A stretch of 64,000 nt of DNA, taken from assembly GCA_019279435.1 (NCBI GenBank), contig JAAALK010000084.1, forward strand, positions 12,232,916 to 12,296,915, given 5' to 3'. The position numbers and the translations under genes were made by a program. The notes under the pieces were generated by a model. That model had not been told where the DNA came from. It saw only the letters and a list, made by a program, of their open reading frames with translations, and made no database searches. This document shows, piece by piece, positions 41,917 to 54,911 of the stretch; the first letter of the stretch is position 1, and every line of letters begins with the position of its first letter. The stretch comes from Zizania palustris. Lineage: Eukaryota > Streptophyta > Magnoliopsida > Poales > Poaceae.

Positions 41917-44407
41917 GGTCCTTATAGTGCCCTGGGTGCTACCGACCAATGCCCTAGCTTGCACCAGGAACCCACCATGCATCCACTCATAACCACAACT
42001 CCAACACCGACAGAATTCCATAGATGAGAAACAATGGGGATCATATAGTAGAACCATGTACTACGACTCATTTTTATCCTATAGCGATTGTGTCGATACT
42101 TTGGAAACTAGCTAATAACATTAATCATATGGTGACAAGGAGTTTTGGCTAGAGAGCATGGCTTGGGTTGCACATCAAGGTCGGGGGATCCTAAATAAAT
42201 ATATTGTAGGGGGTCATTTGACTAATGCATATATAACCTATGTGTTTTAGCGATAGTTTAATCAAACATGGGTTCAATATGCTCAAAAGATTGGTTTGGT
42301 GACTTGCCTTGTTCAGCAAAAGGAGAGGGAGGGACTTCGGGGAAGTACTCCGGCTCCTCGGCGACGTCGTAGTCTTTTTGATATAGTAAAGTAAAATAAA
42401 AAGAACACAACATTCAATCAAACAATATAACATTACATTATAAGCTCATAAGTTAAAGTTGGTTTGATTATAAATAAAATAAATTCAATGGTTAAGGTTC
42501 TGTGGTTTATTTCATAATTAAACTTTAAAGGAATTAAAGAGTTGTCTTTTTTAGAAAAGGGTGTTTAAATGTGATTATTGCCCCATTAAGTTCTCAAATA
42601 AAGGTGAAATGAAAAGTTCATGTTAATTTGATGGTTTTTCAGTAAATGGACAGAACTGAAATAAATCTAAATTTTTCTGAAGTTTAAACATTTAAGTTTA
42701 TATTTTAATCTTAAAGGCATTTGAATATTTATTTGAATAATCATGAAAAAGTCAAAGTAAACCTACTGTTTTTATTGCATAAACATGTAGAGAATAATTT
42801 TATGAATTTTCTGAAATTGGAATGGTAATTTTTAGAGTTCAAATGCACCAGATATGAATTTTACAAGTTTAAAAGCATTTCTGGAATTTATTTTCAAATT
42901 TTAAATCCCTTGGGTCCACGGTGAGCTAGGCCCACGGTGAACCCGCGCACTGTGCGCGTGGACCGGTTGATCCAGAGCCGTTGGATCTGGATCCAGTGGC
43001 CAGGCGCGAGGCGGGAGAGTTTAAGTGACGTGGACGGCCAGGATTAAAACGTTCGAACCGGTATGCGATGGACGGCTTAGATGCGATGCGGGGTCTTAAA
43101 ACTAACGGACGCACGAGATTAAAACGTACCCCTTCGCACAGATCTAACGGATCAGATTAAATCGCACGCGGGAATTAATTGCCACCGTCGGATCCAGATC
43201 GCACGGTCGTGCGTGAATCCGACACGGCACGGGTACTCGACCCATGCCGGTCGTCTTCTCCGACGACGGCGAGCGGGACAGCGGCCACGGCGGGCGACGG
43301 CGGTCGATGCTAGGGCCTAAAATGGAAGGAGGGCGATGAGGGGGTCACGAAGGTACCTCGGCGGCGAGAAAAGGTCGACGGAGCTAGGCCGGCGACGAGC
43401 GGAGGCGGTGGAGGCGTTCGGGTCCTTGGTGGCGACAGCGATCCGGCGGGGTTCGTTGTCGACAGGAGTGGTGGCCGAGGTTGGCGAGATCCCGGCGGTA
43501 ACGACGGTGCGGTCAGCGTGGACGGAGAAGGGCTCCGGCAACGGCGAGCGACGGCTGGAGAGGGGACGGCGGCGGTGCGCTAAAACTTGGAGTGAGGGCG
43601 TTCTGTGCGTTCTCGCAATGTGTAGGCGTGGGGGTGAAATGCGGGTGGCCGGGGGGGTTTAAATAGGGTCACCGGCGGGGGCAGAGGGGGCGCAATTGAC
43701 GGTGGCCGAGGGTTAACGCGTTTTAAAACGCCGCGAGGTTCGGGTGGCATGCAGATTCATCGAACCGGGACGCAATCGGGTTGGGTTTAATGGGGGAAAC
43801 GGTCACCGGAGCGCGGGGGTTTGAATGCCGGGCTCAATTTGAGGGGAGGGGGTCGGGGGCAACGGATCCGAGGCGCGTTATTGCGTCGGCCGGCGAGGGG
43901 GGGGGGGATTTGGGGGCGGATCTCGCGGAGACAAAGGATCTGACAGGTGGGGGCCACTGGCCAGTGAGCGCGAGCCGAGCGGGGTGGCGACTGACGGGTG
44001 GGGCCGGGCTCGGGCGCACGCGCGTGAAGAGAGGAGGGGTCGCTGACAGGTGGGGTCCTGGTTGTCAGTCCGAGCGCGCGAGTGGAGTGGGCTGGGCCGG
44101 CCGGGAGAGAGAGAATGGAGGGAGGGGAGCCCATTACTGTTTTAATACATTTCTGAATAAAATAATTGCAGAAAATAGTTTAAACCTTTTGGGGCATTTC
44201 CAAAGTGGATAAAAATTTGTAAAAATTCTCAAAATCATTTCTTGGTCTTGGGAGTTTATACAAAAATTTCCAGCTCCTGGTTTGGCCATCTACTCTATGC
44301 TGTAGTTCAAAAGGCTATAAAAGAGTATTAAAGTATTTTCAGAAATATAAATTCCAAGGAATTGAATTTAATAATATTTTATTGTTTTGAAAATTTGGGG
44401 TGTCACA
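41917..44407 (-). repeat. Element D 5' LTR, truncated
   Basis: Corresponds to 34529-37014 at roughly 98% identity. It lacks the part equal to 33619-34528, the inner end in minus sense. The junction lies at GGTCCTTATAG. Confidence 0.92.
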
Positions 44408-45272
44408 GGCCCGCTCCTCAGACGATGGACATAAACGTCGTCATACTTCCCACCAAGTTCGCAGTACCACGAGACGTGGCCAAGGTCGCTTAGTTAAGCC
44501 TCGGCCCACGAGATGTTGTTTTTGAGAAACCCGAGGATATGACTCATCACTTGAAGCCTCTCTACGTCAAGGGGCATATTGACGAGAAGCCAATCTCCAG
44601 GATGCTTGTTGATAGTGGCGTCACTGTCAACTTGATGTCATACTCTATTTTGAAGAAGCTCGGCAGGGGCGAGGAGGATCTAAAGAAAACCAACCTAATG
44701 CTCAACGACATCAATGAAGAGAGCTCCAAAGCAAAGGGCGTACTCTCCATAAAGTTGATGGTGGGCAACAAGACGCTGCCAACGGCATTCTTCATCGTCG
44801 ATGTGCAAGGTAACTACAGTGTGCTACTTAGGCGTGATTGGATTCACGCAAATTGTTGTATTCCATCTACTTTGCACTAGTGCCTAATGTAATGGGACAG
44901 TGATGATGTGGAGGTTGTACCAGCTGATACTTTGGCCCAAGTAGTGTTGGTTGATGTATCTATCGATGCCATCAATGATAAGGTAGAGTGTCTATTAGGT
45001 AGAGATCTCTCGGATTACGACTACGTTAGCGTGTCCGGGGGATGTTTTGTACCCGTGTCTGTGAAGCCGGTTGGTGTAGCACGGCTATTTCTAAACTAGT
45101 AGTCATGTCTAGTAAGAGTAATCTTGATTGGCTGAAGTCTCGTGTAGAGCAATATCGGTCTTATAAAGACGGTATTGCTAAAGCCATTGAAGATTTCAGC
45201 GAAGTAGAAAAGTTAGGATAAGGTTTAGCATCGGTTGATCCTCTAGAAGAGGTCGATATAGGCAATGGTAGC
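44408..45272 (+). pseudogene. Element E protease region
   Basis: The piece 44539-44880 gives a retroviral-type protease: KPISRMLVDSGVTVNLMSYS, where most relatives have DGGA or DSGA, and later NYSVLLRRDWIHANCC. A TAG after STLH interrupts it. The piece 44908-45099 goes on (DVEVVPADTLAQVVLVD). The linker runs to EVDIGNGS at element C and resumes at 56966 as IPRLTFVNKN. Frame changes and stops show it is dead. Confidence 0.75.
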
Positions 45273-45770
45273 TGTTGGCGTAAAAGTTACACCAACAGGT
45301 TCTCTGTACTCAAGAACGAACAAACAAGGAGTCTGAACTTTAAGGGCTACTTCGAACCTCCGAATTGGATAATAGATCGAGTAGTCCGAATGAATGTAAA
45401 TGAACAACTTGTTCTGGATCCCTTTTACAAGGTACAATGGGGGGTATTTATAGGGGAAAAAGCATAAGGAAAAGACCTATTTGCCCCTATATTACAACCG
45501 CCATAGTGGAAACTGTTCAATATTATACACAAGGTTATACATGGTAAAGTACTGCAAGGTAGATGGATAAGCGGGACATCCAATCAATCATGTCCTTTGG
45601 CTTCGAAGTCTTCATCCTCCCTTCGGAGGGTTCTCCAGGGTTTCGCACCGTGGCGCCCTCCGATCTTGGCGACGCATGCTTCGAACAACAGTCCGCCAGC
45701 TTCGGGGTCTTTATCAGCCTTTGAAAGGTTTACACCTTAAGCCTGGAAAGTGGAATAATTTCCCCCAACA
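45273..45770 (-). repeat. Element C 3' LTR
   Basis: 498 bp, TGTTGGCG to CCCAACA, matches 56468-56965. 45771-45990 inside it is leader with a polypurine complement (GTAGCCCCTCG) and no gene. Confidence 0.97.
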
Positions 45771-45989
45771 GTAGCCCCTCGAACACGTCTTCCTGTATTT
45801 AACTTGTTTAGAAAGAAGGCAGTATTCGGAAGGAATATTTTTAGTTTCCGAGGCTTAAGGAGGGGTTAGAGATGCTGAGACTTAGCCGAAGACTTTGAGC
45901 TTAACGCATTCGAGCCCTCCCCTTCGGGTTCTAGATACAGTGGGAACGCGTACTGAAAAAAGGATGGTTTCGGAGTGCGAACGTCGTGG

Positions 45990-46172
45990 GGCACCGTTAA
46001 AAGTAGCCGTTACAGCGCAAGTAGCCGTTACTCTCTACAGAAAAGGTAACGGTCGATTTTTACAGCGGTTGTGCACCGTTCCAATTACCGGGCCCACGCG
46101 TCAGTGGCGGAAGCCGAACCTGCAATGTGAACCCCATCGAAGAGTAGTACTGGTCGTGCGGTTATAAAAGGG
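45990..46172 (+). promoter_or_regulatory. Promoter of the element C antisense gene
   Basis: TATAAAAG at 46163-46170, about 103 bp before the ATG at 46266. Upstream are CCGTT at 45994-45998, 46007-46011, 46025-46029 and 46076-46080 and AACGG at 46048-46052. The surrounding bases differ from A and B, but the motif cluster and the TATA box are kept. Confidence 0.7.
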
Positions 46173-46265
46173 AGAGATAGAGATCAACTGAGATTTTTTA
46201 CCGCATTCATCACCTGCGATTCACCTTTCTCCCCATCTTCCAGCCTCTTTGAACACTTGAGCGCG

Positions 46266-49200
46266 ATGGCGAGAACTAGCCACACCACCCCATCGGCGGC
46301 CAACACTTTGGCGCAAAGGCAGGCGTGGGCTGCAGTCGGCAGTAGCGGCAATGGCGGGGGCTCCGAGTGGTGCCTGGCCCAAGAATCCTCGAGCACTCCG
46401 TCCGCCCTCCAAGAAGAAAATTGCCCAAAGCTTCATCATCGGCCAATCCTCGAGCACCGCTGAGTCCATAGAAGAAGCAATGGAAGGAAAGCTGGGAGCT
46501 GGAATGAGGACCCGAGTTCCCGGGACAGAGTCGACTCCACGACCGCGGAGAGGAGAGGTGGTGGTCTTCGAAGCATTCTTCGAAGCGGGTCTAGGACTGC
46601 CAGCCGTGGATTTCTTGGCAGAGGTATTGGACTTGTTCCACATAACCCTGCCTCAGTTGTCCCCCAACGCGATTGTCCGCTTGGCTGTCTTCGAATGGGC
46701 GCTCTGGGCGGAGGGATGCGAAGGGCGCTCCGAAATCTTCGCGGCGACCCACGAGGCCATCTGCCAACCGAAGCCTCAAGACGGGCCAGGGGACTCTAAA
46801 GTGACGATAGACTTCGGCAGCGTCAACTTCCAGCTGCGGAGGGAGCACGCCCTCCACTTCCCTGCAAAAGCCATAAACGACAGGTGGTACACGAACTGGA
46901 TACTTCGGTGGTTCTATGCCGAAGTCGGAGAGGACTCCCCCCTCTCTGGTCCTCTCCAGGAGATCTGGTTCCGGAAGGAGGCGGACATCTCTCTGAACCC
47001 TAGCTTGCTCACGACGAGGCTAGGGTTGCTTGCTTCAGTGACCCGTCGCATGAGCATGCGCGACCTGGCCGAGGAGTTCGTCGGTCTTCGGATCCCTCCC
47101 CTCGGAGCCAACTGGCCAATCGTAATCCCACAAGCCTCGGAGGGGGACCTCCGAAACTTAGGTACACCTTCTTCTCGCTGCATCATACTACATGAACAAG
47201 TCAATTATACTCACACTTCTATACCTTTTTCTTTCAGCGGTGCCTCTGGCATTGGCTCCGGAAGACATAGTTCGGGCCACCGAACGAATTCTAGGAGCCC
47301 CTTCGGTGGCCGAGAGGCAGAGAAGGCTGGAGTTGGTGGGGAGCTGGGAGCGATCCAACAGAGTGTGGAGAGCTCTCGGCATGGAGCCTCCGCATCTTCC
47401 TAACTTCGCCCCGACTGGAGCGGCTGGCCGTAAAAGGAAAGCCGCTGCCGAGCCCCCCAAGAAAGCTGGCAAGCAGCCGCTTCAGAAGAAGGCAGCGAAG
47501 CAACCTCCACATTTGGCGCCTGCTTCTTCTGCTTCGTCGCCGGGTGCGCAAAGCCCATCCTCCGAAGGGGTAGAAGACTCTGATGGTGAGACGGCGGCGG
47601 CCTTCGAAGCCTACCTCCTGGCTGACGAAGATATGGGGGAAGTCCTCCCTAACACCTCCGCCAGGGAGGTGGTTAGCGTGACTCCGACTGCTCCTCCTGC
47701 GCCCGCCGTCGTGCAGGTGGAGTCAGACTCTACTCTCGACTTGCCCACACCCGAGGCGGTCCCTGCGGAGGTCGTGTCTCCGACGGAGAATACCGAGGGC
47801 AGGACCTCGGGGGATGACTTCGCCAACATCCTCCAGATGTATGAAGTCTTGGAGGATCCAGCAATCCTTCCCCACGAAACTCTCAGAGGTTCTTTTCCGA
47901 AGTTCCTCCCTTTTTAGTTAATACTTGCCTGCTGTCTGTAAAAACATGCTCATTAATTTTGCTATTGAAATAGGTACCTCTTCGGGTATTGATGCTTTGG
48001 TGGCGCCCGAAGTCCCCGCTTCTTCGGAGACTGCTATTCGAGCGGACCCTTCCGCGCCTCTGGGGGCTCCGAGCTTGGCGGCAGAGAACGTGTCTTTCGG
48101 GGCGGACGACGTGCTCGCCGGGACGGAGTTGGCTCCTGTCGCAGCCACCTCGACCACCGAGGTCGCCTCCGGCAATGTGGTTCCAGTCGAAGAAGTGGTG
48201 GCCGGGGGTCGGAGTGCTCCTGCTTCTCCCTCCTTCGTGCCGGGGAGGGGTAAGAGCATTTCTAGCCTCGGTCTTCTTCCTGGCCAGGCCGCACCCTCCA
48301 TTGGCAATTCGGAGGATGAGGCCGCAGCGGATGATGCCCAAGCTTTGTCTTGGCTTCCTCTGCTGGCTCCGTTCCTGGAGCACTGGAGCGGCCTTCGAAG
48401 ACTCATGGAGCCCCTGGCTGAGAGAAGCCAGGACATTGCTAATTCGGAGTTGATCTCCATCTTGAGCGAGGCCAGGGCTTCGACACTCAACACGGCCCTC
48501 GAAAGGGCTGCCCTTCAGGTATGAAAAAGACACCATAGTTGCTTCGCATTAGCGGTCATAACTTTTTTAGTGCTTACCTAGTTCTCTTTGCAGCAATTTG
48601 CCCTTGCTAGAGCGGCAGCGACTTCCAACGAGGTCGAGGTTAATCGACTTAACCGGAAGGTCACTACCCTCCAGACGGCCCTTAACGACTCCACCGGGAG
48701 ATCCCTCAGGCTGGAGGAAGAAGTTTTGGAGGAACGGAAGGCTAGGGCAGCATCTGACGAAGCCCTCGGAGCCCTCCGTTTGTCGGCCCAGGAGGTCAAG
48801 GCCGAACGCGTTGTCCTCCGAGCGGAGGTTGAAAGACTCTGTCAGGAGGCCGCTACTTCAAGCGCACAGCTAGTGGAGCTTCAGGGGGCTCTCAGCCAGG
48901 CGATGGCCCTCAAGAGTTCTTTGATGCTCCGGGTGGCCGAAGTGGGCGCGACTGTTGCGAACCTGGAAGCAGCGGAGAGGAAGAACTCCAGTACTGCTGA
49001 TCATACCTTGGAAGCCCTTCAGGGTATGCTGGAGTACTTCAGCACTATGTGCCCTTCATCTTCTGCTGCGACCCACGAGCCACTTGACCGGAAGCTGACG
49101 AGGATCCAGGTCGCTTCGTCGTTGATGAAGAACTCCGGTATTCGGTACGGGGAGATCTCCGGACAGTGTGCTGGTATCGGGGTTCTTCGTCATCTTGAAT

Positions 49201-50022
49201 CCCTTCGGATCCCCCTTGGCTCGGTCGGAGGCTCGTCTCCTGGAGGCTTTGCGGACGATGACTTGCTGCGGCCATCTTCGGAGGTGGCTTCGGCCTGGGA
49301 AGCCTTCCGGTCAACCTGGAAGACGGACCATAAGGTCGCAGCTAAGGTCTGGATCGACGAGGCCCGCCGGCAGAAGCAAGCGCAAACAAAGCCACCACTT
49401 CCTGCTTCGCCAGCCCCTCCGGTTCCTGCTCCGCCATCCGACCCGCAGGTCTAGCCGCTTAGGACTGCTATGTACATGAGGCCCTGTAAACCTTGTTTTT
49501 ATTAATGAAAAAGTTATAAACAGGACTTGTCTTGGGTGTTCTGCTCTTTTTTAGGTTTTGCCATGCCCTTCGAGCCCTGACTTCGAACTTCTGGAAACTA
49601 CCGACGAGCTCCGAAAGGAGTGGGCAGTCCTCGAGGGTTTGAGGCCTTACCGCCGTTCCCGCTTTTCTGTTCCTCGTGGAGACGGGGGGAGGTTACCCTT
49701 GAAGTTCGAGGGGACGTCTTAGCTTATATTAAAGAGGAAGAGAAGACGGAGGGGTCTTCATCTTCCGAACCTATTGACTGGTCCGACTCGGAGTACCGAG
49801 TTGACGACCCCGCGGAGGCAGACTCCGAAAGGCTCCTGACATGGGCTGAGCTTCAAGAGGCACAGAGGAAACTACGGGCCTCGAAGAAGAAGAGAAGCAC
49901 TCGGACTAAAAGGACGACTTCGGCGGCTTCGAGCTCCGAAGGGAATCTTAGTCCGTAGGGGTAGCTCCAGGGGCCGAAAGGGTCTCCGATTTTATTTAGG
50001 CTTAGATGAAAATTTCTCTTAA
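46266..50022 (+). pseudogene. Antisense five-exon gene of element C, frameshifted in exons 1 and 5
   Basis: Exons 46266-47161, 47238-47889, 47974-48518, 48594-49448 and 49555-50022, GT-AG introns of 76, 84, 75 and 106 bp, same phases as in A and B. ATG at 46266 (MARTSHTT) matches the start of A, but a one-base shift between about 46322 and 46342 moves the frame; AVAAMAGAPS then follows in the new frame. The motif VVVFEAFFEAGLGLPAVDFL, a basic stretch (GRKRKAAAEPPKKAGK), the coiled coil and the C-terminal exon are kept. In exon 5 a G6 run at 49684-49689 carries another one-base shift, and a TAG at about 49956-49958 ends that frame before the conserved GLDENFS ending (TAA at 50020-50022). The C-rich third positions differ from A and B. 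Confidence 0.83.
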
Positions 50023-50177
50023 TGTACCATTATAATGATTTAATGTGAAATGCCTCGAAAGTATGCTGTGTGACTCGTACCCTCCGACCCCCCCTTGTGG
50101 GTGGCGGAGCCTTTACCATAGAAAAGGGTTCGCTAGGCACAATTACTGTCGAACACCTGCATGCTTTTGCGGACTAA

Positions 50178-50720
50178 AATTTTGCTCGCTTTTTTCTAAG
50201 TCTTTAGACTCTTGTATGGATCCTAACAAGCCGGAACCTGGGATCCGTAGGTTGGCCACCTTCGGCTCTTTTACAGATACTTCGCACCCGGAGGCCAAAA
50301 ATCTGTTTTCTTTAAAGTCCTTAGACTCTTCTACGGATCCTAACAAGCCGGAGCCTGGAATCCGTAGGTTGGCCACCTTCGGCTCTTTTACAGATACTTC
50401 GCACCCGGAGGCCGAATATCTGTTTTCTTTAAAGTCCTTAGACTCTTCTACGGATCCTAACAAGCCGGAGCCTGGAATCCGTAGGTTGGCCACCTTCGGC
50501 TCTTTTACAGATACTTCGCACCCGGAGGCCGAAAATTTGTTTTCTTTAAAGTCCTTAGACTCTTCTACGGATCCTAACAAGCCGGAGCCTGGAATCCGTA
50601 GGTTGGCCACCTTCGGCTCTTTTACAGATACTTCGCACCCGGAGGCCGAAAATCTGTTTTCTTTTAAAGTCCTTAGACTCTTCTACGGATCCTAACAAGC
50701 CGGAGCCTGGAATCCATAGG
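50178..50720. repeat. 117-bp tandem repeat array of element C, about 4.5 copies
   Basis: CTACGGATCCTAACAAGCCG recurs at 50331, 50448, 50565 and 50683 (117, 117, 118 bp). A first copy with CTTGTATGGATCC is near 50212. Each unit has TTGGCCACCTTCGGCTCTTT, the same core as the 61-bp units of A and B. 117 is 39 codons, so open frames run through on both strands (50045-50695 plus, 50610-50143 minus). I do not take these as genes. 50721-50912 is a unique spacer to integrase. Confidence 0.93.
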
Positions 50721-50912
50721 TTGGCGGAGCCGCTGAACCAATGGTTCGGAAGCAGCCCCCTGGGTCTTTGAGAAAAAAGCTTGGCTCTACCAGCATCGCT
50801 GTCCTCCCAATGCGTCCATCGGGAGTAAGGGATATTCGAAGAGCAAAAACAGATTTCAACCCCTTTTTTTATTGATAGAAAGGTAAGTTTTACAAGTGAT
50901 TACAAGGAGCCC

Positions 50913-52050
50913 CTAAGCATAATAACGCTTAAGGTGCTCCGCATGCCATGCATACTTCAACTCTTCCCCTTCTAAATTAGCCAATTTAAACGATACGGGG
51001 TGTCCTGAGCGTAAGATAACATATGGTCCTTCCCATTTGTTTCCTAGCTTCCCCGGAGCTATTACACTTCGCAATACTAGATGACCCGGTTTTAATTCAT
51101 TTAGCTTAACCTTCGGGTCATACCAAATTTTGGTGTGCTCTTGGTACTTAGTCAGGTTGGCTACAGCTCGGAGCCTTGTTTCTTCGGACAAATCTAACGA
51201 AGTGCTCCGGTCATCTTCGACCCCAGGCTGAATTACCCGAAGCGATTCACCTCTAAGCTCCGTAGGAGTCATGGCCTCATCTCCGAAGAGCAATCGGAAT
51301 GGTGTGAAACCTGTTGACCTGGTTTGAGTGGTTCGAATGGACCACAGATTTTGGGAAGCTCTTCGACCCACAGCCCCTTGGCCAATCCTACGATTCGGCA
51401 ATTTAGTCTGGAGAGAATGTTCCCGTTGGCTCGCTCGATGGCTCCGTTCGACTGTGGATGTCGGACTGCTGCGAAGCATAGCTTAATGCCCAGTTCTTCA
51501 CAAAATGTTTGGAAGGTATCAGCTTCGAACTGGGTTCCATTATCCACCGTCAGCTCTCTAGGAACTCCGAACCTACATATAACATTCTGCCAGAAGAATT
51601 TTTGTACGTTCCTCGAGGTGATAACTGTTAATGGCTCCGCTTCAACCCATTTTGAGAAATACTCGATTGCCACTACCGCAAATTTCAAACCGCCTTTTGC
51701 CACTGGGAAAGGACCTATGAGGTCCATGCCCCATCTGGCCATCGGCCACACTGGGGCAATAACCTGAAGTTGGGTTGGCGGGCGATGACTCCTCCTGCCC
51801 ATCCACTGGCAGCCTTGGCATGTTCGGACCAGCTCCTCTGCATCTCTTACTATGGTCGGCCAATAAAACCCTTGCCGAAGTGTTTTGCCTGCTAACGCAC
51901 GAGGGGCTAAATGACCTCCACACAAGCCTTCATGAATGCCCCGAAGTATATCTTGACCTTCGGGTTGTGAGATGCATCGAAGTAGGGGTGAACACACTCC
52001 GGCCTTGTACAACACTCCATCGATGAGCCTGTAATTTCACGCCCTTGCTT
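50913..52050 (-). pseudogene. Element C integrase, frameshifted
   Basis: Pieces 52015-51269 and 51479-50913. Zinc-binding CQGCQW, catalytic D in WGMDLIGPF, D in VDNGTQF and E in NGAIERAN, then WSIRTTQTRSTGFTPFRLLF and the end HAEHLKRYYA. A shift near 51345-51352 joins the two frames. A TGA near 52039 replaces the Arg codon of ARN that is intact in element A, upstream of this domain. No chromodomain. Confidence 0.9.
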
Positions 52051-54911
52051 GCAATCTTCGAGCTTCTGGGGCTTCGGAGGGCTCCATTCTATCTTGCAAC
52101 GTGATCATTATTGGAGCTCGCCAATCTTGACTTGGGATGCACAGCACCTCCGCAGAGGTTATTTGAACAGCCGCTGGTTGTGCTAGCTCTTCAAAGAAAG
52201 CACCTTCCGGGAGGTCCCCTGCTCATGCTGCAGCCTTTGCAAGAATATCTGCTAGTTGATTGTCTACTCGAGGAATACTTCGAATTGTAAATCCTTTGAA
52301 TGCCGCTTCGGCCTTGCGGATTTCCTCAAGGTATTGGGCCAGATGTGGATTTTTTGCCTGAAAACTCTTATCAACATGCCCCGCGACGACTTGGGAATCT
52401 GTCTTGATCACTATTCTTGCGGCTCCGAGCGCTTTAGCCTTTCGGAGGCCTAGGAGGATTCCTTCATACTCGGCGATGTTATTAGTGGTTCTGAAGTTAA
52501 GCCTTGCAGAATACATGGTCTTCTGCCCTGATGGTGATATGATAACAGCCCCTGCTCCGGCACCTGATGCTTGATAAGCTCCGTCAGAGAATATTGTCCA
52601 AAAGCCTTCGGAGGGCTCTTCGGGGGTCCACACCGCAGACGGAGTCTACTCTGCTACGAAATCAGCTATAACTTGAGATTTGATAGCTGTTCTTGCTGTG
52701 AAAGAGATTCCGAAGGGTGCCAGCTCGACCGCCCACTTCCCGATCCTGCCCGTGGAGTCTTTGTTTCGGAGCATATCTCCAAGGGGATACGATGTAGGGA
52801 CGATGAGGTTGTGTGCCAAGAAATAATGCCTTAGCTTTCGCGAGGCCATTACTAGGGCATACGCAAACTTCTCGAGCTCGGAGTATCTGACCTTGGCTCC
52901 GGACAATGCTTCCGACACAAAGTAAACTGGGTTCTGCACCAGCTTCCCTTTAAGCTCAACTTCTCGAACCAGTACTGCACTTACTGCCGAACCCGTTGCT
53001 GCAAGATACAAGAGCAGTGTCTCTTCCGGAAGGGGAACAGTTAAAGTTGATAATGTGCCGAGGTATGCTTTTATCTCTTCGAAACTTTTCTGACACTCTG
53101 GCGTCCAGCTGAAGCTTTCGGACCCCTTCAGTACTTTGAAAATTGGGAGGCTTCGCTCTGCTGACCTGGACAGGAACCTGCTGAGTGCTGCGAGCCTTCT
53201 TGCTAGCTTCTGTACTTGCTTCAAATTCTCTGGTGGAGCCATCCTTTGCAGGGCACTTATTTGTGTTGGGCTAGCTTCGATCCCCCTGCTCGAAACTAAG
53301 TACCCTAGCAGCTTTCCTGCTTGCGCCCCGAATACACATTTTTCGGGGTTGAGGCGTACTCCACATGCTCGGAGGCTCTCAAATGTTTCAGCTAGATCTA
53401 AGCTATGCCGGTGCCTTTGAGCACTTTTTATTACAATATCGTCCATATAGGCCTCGACATTGCGGCCCATCTGATGACCTAGCGCTTTAGCTATTAGACG
53501 AGAAAAGGTGGCTCCGGCATTCCGTAACCCGAAAGGCATTCTTACATAACAGAATACTCCGGAAGGAGTTATAAAGCTTGTCTTAGCTTCGTCTTCGCGC
53601 TTCAGCCATACTTGATGGTACCCGGAATAAGCGTCGAGGAAGCTTAACAATTCGGAGCCGGCTGTGGAATCTATCAATTGATCTATTCGGGGCATTGGGT
53701 AGGGGTCTTCGCGGGCATGCTTTATTCAACGAGGTGAAGTCAATACATATGTGCCACTTGCTCGAGTCTTTATTTTTTACAAAAACAGGGTTAGCCAACC
53801 ACTCCGTGTGGGCTACCCCCCTGATGATGCCTGCCTTTAGCAATTTCTCCACCTCTGCCTTGGCTAGGCTTGCTCTTTCTGTTGACAGCTTTCGGAGCCC
53901 CTGGCGCACTAGCTTGGCCTTCGGGTTGACGAGCAGACTATGCTCGATGATGCTTCGGTCAACCCCTGGGATGTCTTCATCAGTCCAGGCGAAGATGTCC
54001 AGGTTTCGCTCGACAACTGCTTCTAGCGAAGCGGCTATCTCAGCAGGTAGCCCTTTACCAAATTGCACTGGATACTCCTTGCCTTCTTTTGCAATTATTC
54101 TTGTCTCGACATCACCTTCTGGGCTTGGCTTGAGCGAGGGACCCTTCGAAGAGTTCGATGCCTCCGGCGTTTCTTCAGGGCTTTCCGCCACGTTGTGCAC
54201 TTGCCGAGGGTCCAATGGCTGCCCATGGCCATACTCCGTTCTCCGAGCCACAGCTTGGTCTCCTGAAATAGTAAGTACTCCACCTTGTGTGGGCATTTTG
54301 AGACACAGGTAATTATGGTGAGCTATGGCTCCGAATTGATTTAACATCCCCCTGCCGAAGATCGCATTGTACGCGTACGGGGCGTCGACCACGTCGAAGA
54401 TCACTTCTTCCACCCTGGCCAGAGGCCCCTCTCCGAAAGCGACCTCGAGGCCTATCTGGCCGAGGGCATCGAGAGGCGGCCCTGAAAACCCTTGAAGCGG
54501 CCGGGCTGCTGGGAGCATGTGCTTCCGGGGTATGCACATCTGGTCGAAGGCTTGGACGAAGAGTATGTCTGCGGAGCTCCCGCCATCTACCAGGATCCTT
54601 CGGACTTCTACTCCGGCTATATCAGCCGAGATGACCAATGGGTCAGCATGGGGGAACTTCACCCCCGCAGCATCACTGACTGTAAACGAGATGGGCACAT
54701 GGGACCACTCTGGCATCCCCTCGGCGGAACTGGATGTCCCAATGTGCCCGACCTCGCGGACGTATTTGTGCCGCTGCCTCTTGGACATGCTTCCGAGGGT
54801 CCCCCCTGGAGATGGGCAGGACCACTCGTTTGTCGCGGTCCTGCGGGTCTTCTTGCTTTGGTGGCGGCATGATATTGGCCACCGGAAGCCGCATGGGGGC
54901 TTCAAAGGCAC
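52051..54911 (-). pseudogene. Element C protease, RT and double RNase H
   Basis: Pieces 54911-53583 (protease with LVDGGSSADILF, start of RT), 53695-52646 (RT with YMDDIVIKS; RT-linked RNase H reading LYLAATGSAVSAVL without the usual Asp) and 52633-52223 (second RNase H, FSDGAYQASGAG to PRVDNQLADILA). Breaks are an extra base near 53705, TAG for the expected Trp codon at 52646-52648, and TGA for Gly just after AKAAA near 52220. The order and motifs equal element A, so both come from one Tat family. Not functional as it stands. Confidence 0.9.

Larger units (their letters stand above)
33619..44407 (-). mobile_element. Element D: Tekay (Del) chromovirus
   Basis: LTRs 33619-37014 (3396 bp, complete) and 41917-44407 (truncated), TGTGACGCCCC to GGTGTCACA. 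Perfect target duplication GGCCC at 33614-33618 and 44408-44412. The interior has gag, protease, RT, RNase H, integrase and a C-terminal chromodomain on the minus strand. Two single-base shifts break gag-pol, and the 5' LTR has lost its inner 910 bp together with the primer binding site. It lies in element E between gag and protease. Confidence 0.93.

Noticed and set aside
50045..50695. 216-codon ORF as a repeat protein gene
   Set aside because: Open only because the 117-bp unit is a multiple of three; also open on the other strand.
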